Assembly (NCBI GenBank): GCA_947176545.1 | Contig: CAMWRB010000084.1 | Location: 1 to 5,913, forward strand | Length of the DNA stretch: 5,913 bases | Reading direction: 5' to 3' | From: an uncultured Porphyromonadaceae bacterium | Lineage (GTDB): Bacteria; Bacteroidota; Bacteroidia; Bacteroidales; Muribaculaceae | In this document: positions 1 to 5,630 of the stretch, piece by piece | How positions within the stretch are numbered: position 1 is the first letter of the stretch | Layout of the letters: every line of letters begins with the position of its first letter | Translations under genes and position numbers: made by a program | Notes under the pieces: generated by a model | Database searches by the model: none | The model's input: only the letters and a program-made list of their open reading frames with translations | What the model was told of the DNA's origin: nothing

Positions 1-17
1 TAATAGGGGTGGCAAGC

Positions 18-434
18 TTATTCATCGGCAAGCAGTTCCGGATGAGCTTCACAGAATATTCCGACGGCCTGTCTGATTAGTTCCGCACATGGCCTGACAC
101 CCTCCTTGCCTTTGAGATCACAGCAGTTGATCCGGTCACCGTTCTCGGACGAGAAACGGTCAAGCAACCTGCGGACGTCTTTCATCGCTTCGGCCTTGTC
201 TGTCGGTGCTGTACCGTGGAGACAGCTCTCGGCAAGGGCCATGGCGTTGGCTGCTCCGCAGATCTGACCCGAACCGCCGACTCCGCTTCCGAGTCCGCTG
301 CATATTCTCGTCGCGGTTTCCTCGTCAAGGTTGACGAGCGGGGCGAGTGTCATCAGCACACACTGCGCGCAGTTATAACCTTCCTTTCTGAGTGCAAGTG
401 ATTTATCTTTTTTCTCGGTAATCTTTTCTTCCAT
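18..434 (-). CDS. C_GCAxxG_C_C family putative redox protein, copy 1 (left arm)
   Basis: This is a 138-residue cytoplasmic protein with no signal peptide or membrane segment. It carries the spaced cysteines that define the C_GCAxxG_C_C family: Cys22 in GYNCAQ, Cys59 in ICGAAN, Cys104 in RINC and Cys116 in RPC, plus a glycine-rich SGLGSGVGG stretch at 46-54. The family is described as putatively redox-active and its biochemical role is not established. Extra cysteines are at 25, 45, 71, 105 and 128. The last Gly of the CGAxxG core is Ala64 here. I chose the ATG at 434 because it aligns with the start of the copy at 2200; the frame stays open to an ATG at 500, which would add 22 residues of poor family character. 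The gene lies downstream of the minus-strand ung, 88 bp after its stop, and is probably co-transcribed with it. Family call is firm; function is unknown. Confidence 0.85.
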   Translation of the reverse strand: MEEKITEKKDKSLALRKEGYNCAQCVLMTLAPLVNLDEETATRICSGLGSGVGGSGQICGAANAMALAESCLHGTAPTDKAEAMKDVRRLLDRFSSENGDRINCCDLKGKEGVRPCAELIRQAVGIFCEAHPELLADE

Positions 435-503
435 CTTGAACGAGTGTTGAAGTTTTATGAGATGTGGCCTGATTCTGTGAAACTTTTGAGGATCACACAA
501 ATC

Positions 504-520
504 CCGGTGTCACTGACCGG
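504..520 (-). repeat. Small hairpin between left ung and its downstream partner
   Basis: CCGGT at 504-508 pairs with ACCGG at 516-520 around a 7-base loop, just after the left ung stop codon and before the C_GCAxxG_C_C gene. On the minus strand it is followed by GATTTGTG, which is not a convincing T-tract, so it is more likely a processing or attenuation structure than a full terminator. A stem this short could also be chance. Confidence 0.3.
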
Positions 521-522
521 AG

Positions 523-1191
523 TCACCATACGATCGGAGTCATTCCGTGGGCCTCGAGATAGGCGTTGGCCTGGGAAAAGTGGTGGCAACCGAGAAACCC
601 CCGGTGTGCCGAGAGGGGAGAAGGATGGGGTGCGGTGAGGACGAGATGTCGGTTCCGGTCAATGAAAGCCCCTTTCCGGATCGCATCCGAGCCCCAAAGC
701 AGAAAGACAAGGTTCTCCCTTTGTTCGGCAAGACGTCGGACAGCCGCGTCCGTGAACTGTTCCCAACCGATTCCCGCATGTCCCTTCGGGGTGTGCATAG
801 GGACGGTCAGCGTGCTGTTGAGCAGAAGCACGCCCTGGCGAGCCCAGCGGCTGAGGTCACCGTTGTCCGGCAAGGGGGCGCCGATGTCGGAATGGACTTC
901 CTGAAAGATATTTCTCAGAGAAGGGGGTATGGCTATTCCGGGATTTACCGAGAATGCGAGTCCATTGGCCTGACCCGGACCGTGATAAGGATCCTGGCCT
1001 AAAATCACGACTTTTGTCTTATCGAACGGAGAGGCGTCGAAAGCCGAGAAAATTAGCGACGCGGGTGGAAAAACCGCGCCCGGCCGCGCTTTGTATTCGG
1101 CTCGCACACGCTCCGCGAGAACAGGGAACCATGACGATTCAAATTCGGGAGCAAGAGCCTCTTTCCATGTATTGTCGATACGTACATTCAT
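523..1191 (-). CDS. ung: Uracil-DNA glycosylase, family 1 (left copy)
   Basis: This 222-residue enzyme removes uracil from DNA by cleaving the N-glycosidic bond, the first step of base excision repair after cytosine deamination or dUMP incorporation. All family 1 signatures are present. The water-activating loop GQDPYHGPGQ has catalytic Asp67 and Tyr69. Phe80 in GLAFSV stacks on uracil, Asn125 in LLLNSTLTV reads the base, and HPSPLSAHRGF at 189-199 holds catalytic His189 and the intercalating Leu193. The length is near the usual 220-230. The ATG at 1191 gives the normal N-terminus. It is the first gene of a minus-strand pair with the C_GCAxxG_C_C gene and points away from the tRNA. It is about two-thirds identical to the glycosylase at 1519-2184 and keeps the canonical Pro72 in the loop, so it is the more E. 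coli-like of the two at that site. Confidence 0.97.
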   Translation of the reverse strand: MNVRIDNTWKEALAPEFESSWFPVLAERVRAEYKARPGAVFPPASLIFSAFDASPFDKTKVVILGQDPYHGPGQANGLAFSVNPGIAIPPSLRNIFQEVHSDIGAPLPDNGDLSRWARQGVLLLNSTLTVPMHTPKGHAGIGWEQFTDAAVRRLAEQRENLVFLLWGSDAIRKGAFIDRNRHLVLTAPHPSPLSAHRGFLGCHHFSQANAYLEAHGMTPIVW

Positions 1192-1256
1192 AGTCTGGGA
1201 GTGCGGTCACTTTCAAAGCTGCTTCACGAAACATGATCTCGAAGTAAACACACTCT

Positions 1257-1264
1257 CAAAATTA
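1257..1264 (-). promoter_or_regulatory. Possible -7 element for the left ung operon
   Basis: Read on the minus strand this is TAATTTTG, an exact match to the Bacteroidetes -7 consensus TAnnTTTG. It would place a start site about 60 bases upstream of the ung ATG at 1191. No TTG lies at the expected 19-base distance; the nearest TTTG is about 11 bases upstream. It is therefore a half-supported promoter. Confidence 0.35.
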
Positions 1265-1284
1265 CCAAAAAAAACCAAACCCCG

Positions 1285-1314
1285 TTGAGAAATAAAAAAA
1301 AAGTTGTAACTTTG
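1285..1314 (+). promoter_or_regulatory. Bacteroidetes-type promoter for tRNA-Arg
   Basis: TTG at 1285-1287 is followed, after exactly 19 bases, by TAACTTTG at 1307-1314. This is the classic Bacteroidetes primary-sigma pattern of a -33 TTG and a -7 TAnnTTTG. The spacer is A-rich. The predicted start near 1320 leaves a leader of about 50 bases before the tRNA at 1371. It could also supply the right-hand ung operon by read-through, because no clear promoter is visible between the tRNA and 1519. Confidence 0.75.
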
Positions 1315-1370
1315 TGGTCAAAGACGGAGGACGCCTTATTTGAAAAACTGAGGATTCACCCGTTCCGGAT

Positions 1371-1442
1371 GCTCTCATAGTTCAATGGATAGAATAATGG
1401 ATTCCGGTTCCATCGATTGGGGTTCGACTCCCCATGAGAGTA
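1371..1442 (+). tRNA. tRNA-Arg (anticodon CCG)
   Basis: The 72-base sequence folds into a complete cloverleaf. The acceptor stem GCTCTCA pairs with TGAGAGT, with one G-T at the first pair. The D stem is GTTC with GAAT around a loop holding GG, the anticodon stem is ATGGA with TCCAT, and the T stem is TGGGG with CCCCA around TTCGACT. The anticodon loop TTCCGGT puts CCG at 1404-1406, which reads the arginine codon CGG. The variable loop is 4 bases and the discriminator is A1442. The CCA end is not encoded, as is usual in Bacteroidetes, so it must be added after transcription. The gene sits between the two divergent ung copies. Confidence 0.95.
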
Positions 1443-1456
1443 CTCTGCTGCAACAT

Positions 1457-1487
1457 ATTACTCCCCGTATCCGGTACGGGGAGTAAT
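1457..1487 (+). terminator. Strong hairpin after tRNA-Arg, likely terminator
   Basis: ATTACTCCCCGTA at 1457-1469 pairs perfectly over 13 bp with 1475-1487 around a TCCGG loop. It begins 15 bases after the tRNA end. Only a broken T-rich stretch follows (TGTATCATATTTT to 1500), so termination may be partial. That would let some transcription pass into the ung gene at 1519. Because the stem is symmetric, it could also act on minus-strand transcripts. Confidence 0.7.
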
Positions 1488-1518
1488 TGTATCATATTTT
1501 AACTGTACATCGCCGGTA

Positions 1519-2184
1519 ATGGGTAATATCAGAATCGAAGAGGGATGGCGCAACGCGCTGGCCGGGGAGTTTGAAAAGCCGTACTTCAAAATCCTCGCCG
1601 AACGGGTACGTTCCGACTACTCAAACGGGCGTGTCTATCCCCCCGCGGGACGTATATTCGCCGCTTTCGATGCCTCACCGTTCGACTCCACAAAGGTAGT
1701 CATCATCGGCCAGGACCCTTATCATGGTGCCGGTCAGGCCAACGGCCTCGCCTTCTCCGTCAATCCGGGAGTACCGCTTCCCCCCTCGTTGCGCAATATC
1801 CTCAAGGAGGTGAGCGACGATACGGGTACTCCGACACCGGCGGACGGTGACCTGTCGCGATGGGCGCGACAAGGTGTCCTTCTGCTCAACACATCCCTTA
1901 CTGTCCGCGAAGGGCAGCCCAAATCTCATGCCGGATTGGGCTGGGAACATCTCACGGATGCGGCTGTCTCACAATTATCCGGACTGCGCGACAATATCGT
2001 GTTTCTGCTTTGGGGAGCGGACGCCATAAGCAAACGAGCGTTCATTGCCCCTGCCAGACCCCTGATACTCACCTCGCCGCATCCCTCACCCCTCTCAGCC
2101 CACAGAGGTTTCTTCGGCAACCGGCACTTCACCCGTGCCAACCAATACCTCGTCAGTCACGGCCTGACTCCAATCCAATGGTAA
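1519..2184 (+). CDS. ung: Uracil-DNA glycosylase, family 1 (right copy)
   Basis: This 221-residue paralogue of the glycosylase at 523-1191 has the same expected role of removing uracil from DNA for base excision repair. It keeps every key residue: Asp66 and Tyr68 in GQDPYHG, Phe79, Asn124 in LLLNTSLTV, and His188 and Leu192 in HPSPLSAHRGF. It should therefore be active. It differs from the left copy at Ala71 in place of the usual Pro of the GPGQ loop, and in the segment after the LTV motif (REGQPKS against PMHTPKG). It starts 31 bases after the tRNA hairpin and leads a close-packed operon, with the next ATG only 15 bases past its stop. I recall that other Bacteroides genomes also carry two ung genes, so a second copy is not itself unusual; the mirrored placement is the notable point. 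Confidence 0.97.
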   Translation: MGNIRIEEGWRNALAGEFEKPYFKILAERVRSDYSNGRVYPPAGRIFAAFDASPFDSTKVVIIGQDPYHGAGQANGLAFSVNPGVPLPPSLRNILKEVSDDTGTPTPADGDLSRWARQGVLLLNTSLTVREGQPKSHAGLGWEHLTDAAVSQLSGLRDNIVFLLWGADAISKRAFIAPARPLILTSPHPSPLSAHRGFFGNRHFTRANQYLVSHGLTPIQW

Positions 2185-2199
2185 CAATACTATTCCAAT

Positions 2200-2601
2200 A
2201 TGACACTGCAACAACGATTAGACCGCATGTACGAACTGCGTCAGCGGGGATATAACTGTACTCAAAGCCTCATATTATGTTTCCCGGACCTCACCGGACT
2301 CGATGAGGAGACAGCTGCACGGCTTACCTCAGGACTCGGAAGCGGCGTCGGAGGACTCGGCGAAATCTGCGGAGTCGCCAACGGTATCGCACTGGTCGTC
2401 GGCTCGCAATTTTCTGCCGATCCCGCCGATAAGGCTGCGGCCGCCAAGGTCACGCGCGAACTCTGCACGCAGTTCACCGCGCAGACCGGAGGACGTATCA
2501 ACTGCCGTGACCTCAAGCATAAGGAGGGTATCAGACCCTGCAACGAGCTTATAGCACTCGGCATCGAGATTCTGCATAATAAATATTGCGGTGATGAGTA
2601 A
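2200..2601 (+). CDS. C_GCAxxG_C_C family putative redox protein, copy 2 (right arm)
   Basis: This 133-residue soluble protein is homologous to the product of 18-434. The family cysteines are Cys20 in GYNCTQ, Cys57 in ICGVANG, Cys102 in RINC and Cys114 in RPC. The shared LDEETA and SGLGSGVGG blocks are at about 34-39 and 44-52. Hand alignment gives a little under 50 percent identity to copy 1. Here the core Ala is Val59 while the last Gly (Gly62) is kept, the opposite of copy 1. Other cysteines (27, 89, 130) are not shared with copy 1. The family is thought to be redox-active, possibly by disulfide or metal chemistry, but no substrate is known. The gene sits 15 bp after ung, and its last codons overlap the start of the T9SS plug gene, which suggests co-transcription and coupled translation. 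Confidence 0.87.
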   Translation: MTLQQRLDRMYELRQRGYNCTQSLILCFPDLTGLDEETAARLTSGLGSGVGGLGEICGVANGIALVVGSQFSADPADKAAAAKVTRELCTQFTAQTGGRINCRDLKHKEGIRPCNELIALGIEILHNKYCGDE

Positions 2602-3901
2602 GACACTGAGTATTTCGACCGAAAAGCAACCTGGAAGTATCATACGTGTACGTATGACCGCCTTATTGTTGTCAGCACTCACGACATTAACCTCTTTGGC
2701 GACTGCCGACACCTCGACAGCTATCTTTGACCCGCTGTTCAGAACACTGACCGTCACTCTCGACGGCGACATGATGCTCGACCCAGTACTCGACCTGAAA
2801 GGGAATCACACTCTCACCATCTCTTTTGATGAAATCACAGACGACCCCTCATTCCTGCTGGGCCGGCTTTTGCAGTGTAATTCCGACTGGCAACCATCCC
2901 AGCTGCATGAAAATGAAAACGTCACGGGCTTCAACTATATTGACATCGAGGACTATGCATTCTCCAACAACACATTCATCCATTACGTCAATTACAAGGT
3001 GACTATACCCAATGAGGAGATGGAACCCCTCGCTTCGGGCAACTACCTGCTTCAGGTCTTCGAACGTGACGAACCGGATGAAGTGCTTTTGCAGGCGCGT
3101 TTCAGGGTGAGCGAAAACAGTGTCACGATAAGCGGTAATGCCTCCGCCCGCACCGATAAGGGTCTCAACGACATCTGGCAACAGCTTAATCTGAGTGTGG
3201 ACCCCGGCAATATGATGATTCAAAATCCCTATACCGACATTATCGTTGAGGTTGAGCAAAACCATCGCCCTGACACCCGTCGCGTCATTGAACACCCCAT
3301 GCGCGTGCAGGGTTCCCAAATCATATACGAACATGAGCCGAGGCTAATCTTTCCAGCCTCCAATGAATACCGCCGCTTCGAGACGGTGCGTACCAATTAC
3401 CCGGGAATGCATATCGACTCCACAAGCTATGAGGGGAATATGTATCACGCATGGCTCAACACCGACACCTCGCGGGCTGACCGCAATTATCTCTATGACC
3501 GCACCCAGCGCGGACGATATAAAATAGATGAGTACAACTCTACTGACCCGGACCTCGGTGCCGATTATGTCATGACTCACTTCACATTTGACTTTCCCGA
3601 AGTCTACGAGGGTGATGTATATGTGGACGGAGACCTCTTTCTCAATTCTTACTCCGACCTCAACCGTATGAAGTATGACCGCGAACAGGGTGTGTACACA
3701 CTTGACGTTCCGCTCAAACAGGGTTCTTACAACTATCAGTACGTCCTGCGTCCGCACAACGGCGACCGTCAGACGGATACATCCCTGACCGAAGGCAATA
3801 AATTCGAGACCGTCAATGAGTATAATATCGCCGTATGGCTGCGTCAGCCCGGAATGCGTGCCGAACGTCTCCTCGGTACTGCGACTTTCATAACCAATTA
3901 A
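2594..3901 (+). CDS. Type IX secretion system plug protein (DUF5103 family)
   Basis: This 435-residue exported protein belongs to the DUF5103 / T9SS plug family. In Flavobacterium the family member binds the SprA outer-membrane translocon and closes its periplasmic opening when no substrate is passing. Family signatures visible here are QCNSDWQPS near 94-102, the GFNYIDIEDY segment at 112-121, SGNYLLQV at 148-155, NPYTD at 211-215, and the C-terminal EGNKFETVNEY block near 400-410. The N-terminus has Lys and Arg followed by a hydrophobic stretch (22-37) ending in Ala, a plausible signal peptide with a long n-region. I chose the ATG at 2594; a GTG lies directly before it at 2591. A later ATG at 2654 would remove the basic residues. 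The start overlaps the upstream stop codon by 8 bases, and the downstream gene begins 7 bases after its stop. Confidence 0.9.
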   Translation: MSKTLSISTEKQPGSIIRVRMTALLLSALTTLTSLATADTSTAIFDPLFRTLTVTLDGDMMLDPVLDLKGNHTLTISFDEITDDPSFLLGRLLQCNSDWQPSQLHENENVTGFNYIDIEDYAFSNNTFIHYVNYKVTIPNEEMEPLASGNYLLQVFERDEPDEVLLQARFRVSENSVTISGNASARTDKGLNDIWQQLNLSVDPGNMMIQNPYTDIIVEVEQNHRPDTRRVIEHPMRVQGSQIIYEHEPRLIFPASNEYRRFETVRTNYPGMHIDSTSYEGNMYHAWLNTDTSRADRNYLYDRTQRGRYKIDEYNSTDPDLGADYVMTHFTFDFPEVYEGDVYVDGDLFLNSYSDLNRMKYDREQGVYTLDVPLKQGSYNYQYVLRPHNGDRQTDTSLTEGNKFETVNEYNIAVWLRQPGMRAERLLGTATFITN

Positions 3902-3908
3902 TCCACAT

Positions 3909-4490
3909 ATGCTTCAGATACAGGATACATTAGTCTCTCTCGACCTCATAGAACGTTTCTTCGAGTGCAATCTTGACGCCTGTCTGGGTGAATGCTGCAT
4001 AGAGGGCGACGCCGGTGCACCGCTCACACCCGAAGAGGACCTCAGGCTCAAAGAGATGATGCCGGAGATATTACCGCTCCTCTCACCGGCGGCACGACGC
4101 GCTATCGAGGAGGAAGGAGCGTCATACACTGACCCGGACGGCGACCTTGTCACACAGATTATCGAGGGTAAGAACTGTGTCTATACATGCTTTGATAAGG
4201 ATGGCAAATGTCTATGCGCTCTTGAAAAAGCACGTCGGGAAGGCAAGACGCAATTCTTCAAACCCATATCCTGTTCCCTCTACCCCGTGCGTCTGAAAGA
4301 ATATGAGGGTTTCACAGCCGTCAATTATCACCGCTGGAAGATATGCAAGGCCGCCGAAGTTCTGGGACGTGCACGGGGAGTGAGAGCATATCAGTTTCTT
4401 CGCGAACCTCTAATACGGCGGTTTGGCAAGGAGTGGTACGACGAACTTGACTTTACTGCCCGGGAATACCTGCGGCAACAGCAGAAATGA
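3909..4490 (+). CDS. DUF3109 family Cys-rich protein
   Basis: This 193-residue soluble protein has the DUF3109 hallmark near its N-terminus: FECNLDACLGECC with Cys20, 25, 29 and 30, followed by EGDAGAPL. Further cysteines are at 90, 94, 101 and 103 (CVYTC and CLC), 122 (SCSLYP) and 146, ten in all. The CxxxxCxxxCC start and the PxSCxLYP motif resemble YkgJ-type zinc or iron chelating proteins, so metal or Fe-S binding is a fair inference. The physiological role is unknown. There is no signal peptide. It starts 7 bases after the plug gene and ends the operon; 138 bp of non-coding DNA with its own promoter element follow. Family assignment is strong by motif and length. Confidence 0.88.
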   Translation: MLQIQDTLVSLDLIERFFECNLDACLGECCIEGDAGAPLTPEEDLRLKEMMPEILPLLSPAARRAIEEEGASYTDPDGDLVTQIIEGKNCVYTCFDKDGKCLCALEKARREGKTQFFKPISCSLYPVRLKEYEGFTAVNYHRWKICKAAEVLGRARGVRAYQFLREPLIRRFGKEWYDELDFTAREYLRQQQK

Positions 4491-4551
4491 GAGGAACCCC
4501 GTAGCGACTGAAATCAACAGCCCCGAATCGACATTTCTGTCAGATAGGGTC

Positions 4552-4579
4552 TTAAACATATTTCGCAGGATATGTTTAA
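4552..4579 (+). repeat. 10-bp perfect inverted repeat upstream of secreted-protein gene
   Basis: TTAAACATAT at 4552-4561 and ATATGTTTAA at 4570-4579 are perfect reverse complements around an 8-base spacer (TTCGCAGG). The repeat lies 61 bases after the DUF3109 stop and reaches the region where the -33 element of the next promoter should be. It is AT-rich and has no T-tract after it, so an operator is at least as likely as a terminator. Confidence 0.5.
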
Positions 4580-4594
4580 TTAACATAATTTTGC

Positions 4595-4602
4595 TATATT
4601 TG
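4595..4602 (+). promoter_or_regulatory. -7 element (TAnnTTTG) for the gene at 4629
   Basis: TATATTTG matches the Bacteroidetes -7 consensus. A start site near 4608 gives a leader of about 20 bases, AT-rich and without a Shine-Dalgarno motif, as is common in this phylum. No clean TTG lies 19 bases upstream; that position falls in the right half of the inverted repeat. The weak -33 may mean that an activator helps this promoter. Confidence 0.55.
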
Positions 4603-4628
4603 CAATCACAACCCATTATTAACAAATA

Positions 4629-5594
4629 ATGCCTATGAGATACACATACCCAATTTTCCGGCTTGCATTTGTCGCTGTCCTCGTCTCACTCGCCGGGACG
4701 GGCATTGCCGCCGACATCCGGCCGGTTTCCGTCTCTCCTGAGGATGGGTTTATCAACACCCCCATCACCAAAGTTGTCCTCGATTTTTCAAGCGAATATA
4801 CAGACATCCGTTTCTCTGAGAGGGCATTGCTGTATTATGACCCCTCCGAGCTTGTCGATAAGGAGGGTATCATATACTTCGGAGGCGACGAGATTGAGCA
4901 GTCCAAAGATATGTATTCCGCGGAGATATCAGGCACACAGGTCATTTTCACCCCTAAAAAGACTTGGGACATCTACGGCAAATATACTCTGATGATACCT
5001 GAGGGAGCGCTGATTTTCACCAATGAGAACGGCAAACAGTCAGCCAATGACCAACTCGTGTACATCTGGAAATACGGTATACTACCCAATCCGTTCACCA
5101 CTCCGGCCACACGAGAAGTGGATAATCTCGAAACACTGACCCTGCAGCTCCCCGAAGGTTTCTGTTTCTCGTCGGGTTATCCCATCATGTCCAAGTTCTT
5201 GCCACGTGTATATCTATCGAATGCCAACGGTGATATGCTTGAAGAGGCCGGCTACTACGGCTCCGTTCTTAATTCCGACTCATGGAAAGGCTCTGACAGA
5301 ATCATCTATACCGACCTCACTTTCACACCCGAGAACAACGAATATTACCTAATCCGCTTTCTGCCGGGCATTCTCTTTTTGAAGGATACGGACGAGACCA
5401 TGACTTCGGCTGAGGCAAGTCTGGAAATGAATTTTCTCTATCACTACGTCAGGAAGAGTTCTGCCGTCACCTCGCCCGAGGGTGACGCTCTTCTCGATGT
5501 ACACTCTATCGACGGACTCAGACGCAAGGTCGAACGACTCGACCAACTCCCTCGCGGATTGTGGATAGTCAACGGAAAGAAAATAATTCTTTAA
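4629..5594 (+). CDS. Secreted protein with Ig-like N-terminus and T9SS-like C-terminal tail
   Basis: This 321-residue protein begins with a clear signal peptide: Arg4 and Arg11, a hydrophobic run at 12-22, and a likely cut after Ala27 or Ala28. The segment PVSVSPEDGFINTPITKVV after it resembles bacterial Ig-like (SbsA-type) domains, and the rest up to about 280 looks beta-rich. The last 36 residues (SIDG at 293-296, then LPRGLWIVNGKKIIL) match the pattern of Bacteroidales C-terminal sorting tails, roughly a D-G-R/L block, then LPKG-YIVNGKK. That suggests export through the type IX system and attachment at the surface. The tail is short and lacks some usual strands, so it may be degenerate. 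ATG at 4635 is an alternative start. It is transcribed from its own promoter downstream of an operon encoding a T9SS plug protein. Specific function is unknown. Confidence 0.8.
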   Translation: MPMRYTYPIFRLAFVAVLVSLAGTGIAADIRPVSVSPEDGFINTPITKVVLDFSSEYTDIRFSERALLYYDPSELVDKEGIIYFGGDEIEQSKDMYSAEISGTQVIFTPKKTWDIYGKYTLMIPEGALIFTNENGKQSANDQLVYIWKYGILPNPFTTPATREVDNLETLTLQLPEGFCFSSGYPIMSKFLPRVYLSNANGDMLEEAGYYGSVLNSDSWKGSDRIIYTDLTFTPENNEYYLIRFLPGILFLKDTDETMTSAEASLEMNFLYHYVRKSSAVTSPEGDALLDVHSIDGLRRKVERLDQLPRGLWIVNGKKIIL

Positions 5595-5630
5595 TATAAT
5601 TTCAATCAAATTATTAATTTTAATACTTTT

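Noticed and set aside
547..1002. Long plus-strand open frame (151 codons) across the left ung
   Set aside because: It is antisense to a clear Ung gene with all catalytic motifs; its translation has no recognisable family and its composition mirrors ung codons.
18..2601. A transposon or integrated element at the tRNA
   Set aside because: No transposase, integrase, terminal inverted repeat or partial tRNA copy is visible; the mirrored genes are diverged housekeeping-type genes.
18..2601. Assembly artefact producing a false palindrome
   Set aside because: The arms differ at roughly a third of Ung residues and more than half of the cysteine-protein residues, far beyond sequencing or assembly error.
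2329..2772. Minus-strand open frame of 147 codons spanning the second C_GCAxxG_C_C gene and the plug start
   Set aside because: It lies opposite two well-supported genes, and its low-complexity Ser/Val/Ala-rich product looks like a shadow.
2849..3334. Minus-strand open frame of 161 codons inside the plug gene
   Set aside because: The plus-strand DUF5103 reading has strong family motifs throughout this stretch, so the antisense frame is a shadow.
4530..4541. GACA-TTTC-TGTC mini hairpin after DUF3109
   Set aside because: A 4-bp stem with no T-tract is too weak to call a terminator and is expected by chance.
5595..5630. Promoter for the gene at 5631
   Set aside because: The stretch is AT-rich but has no TAnnTTTG match with a spaced TTG, so no promoter is claimed.
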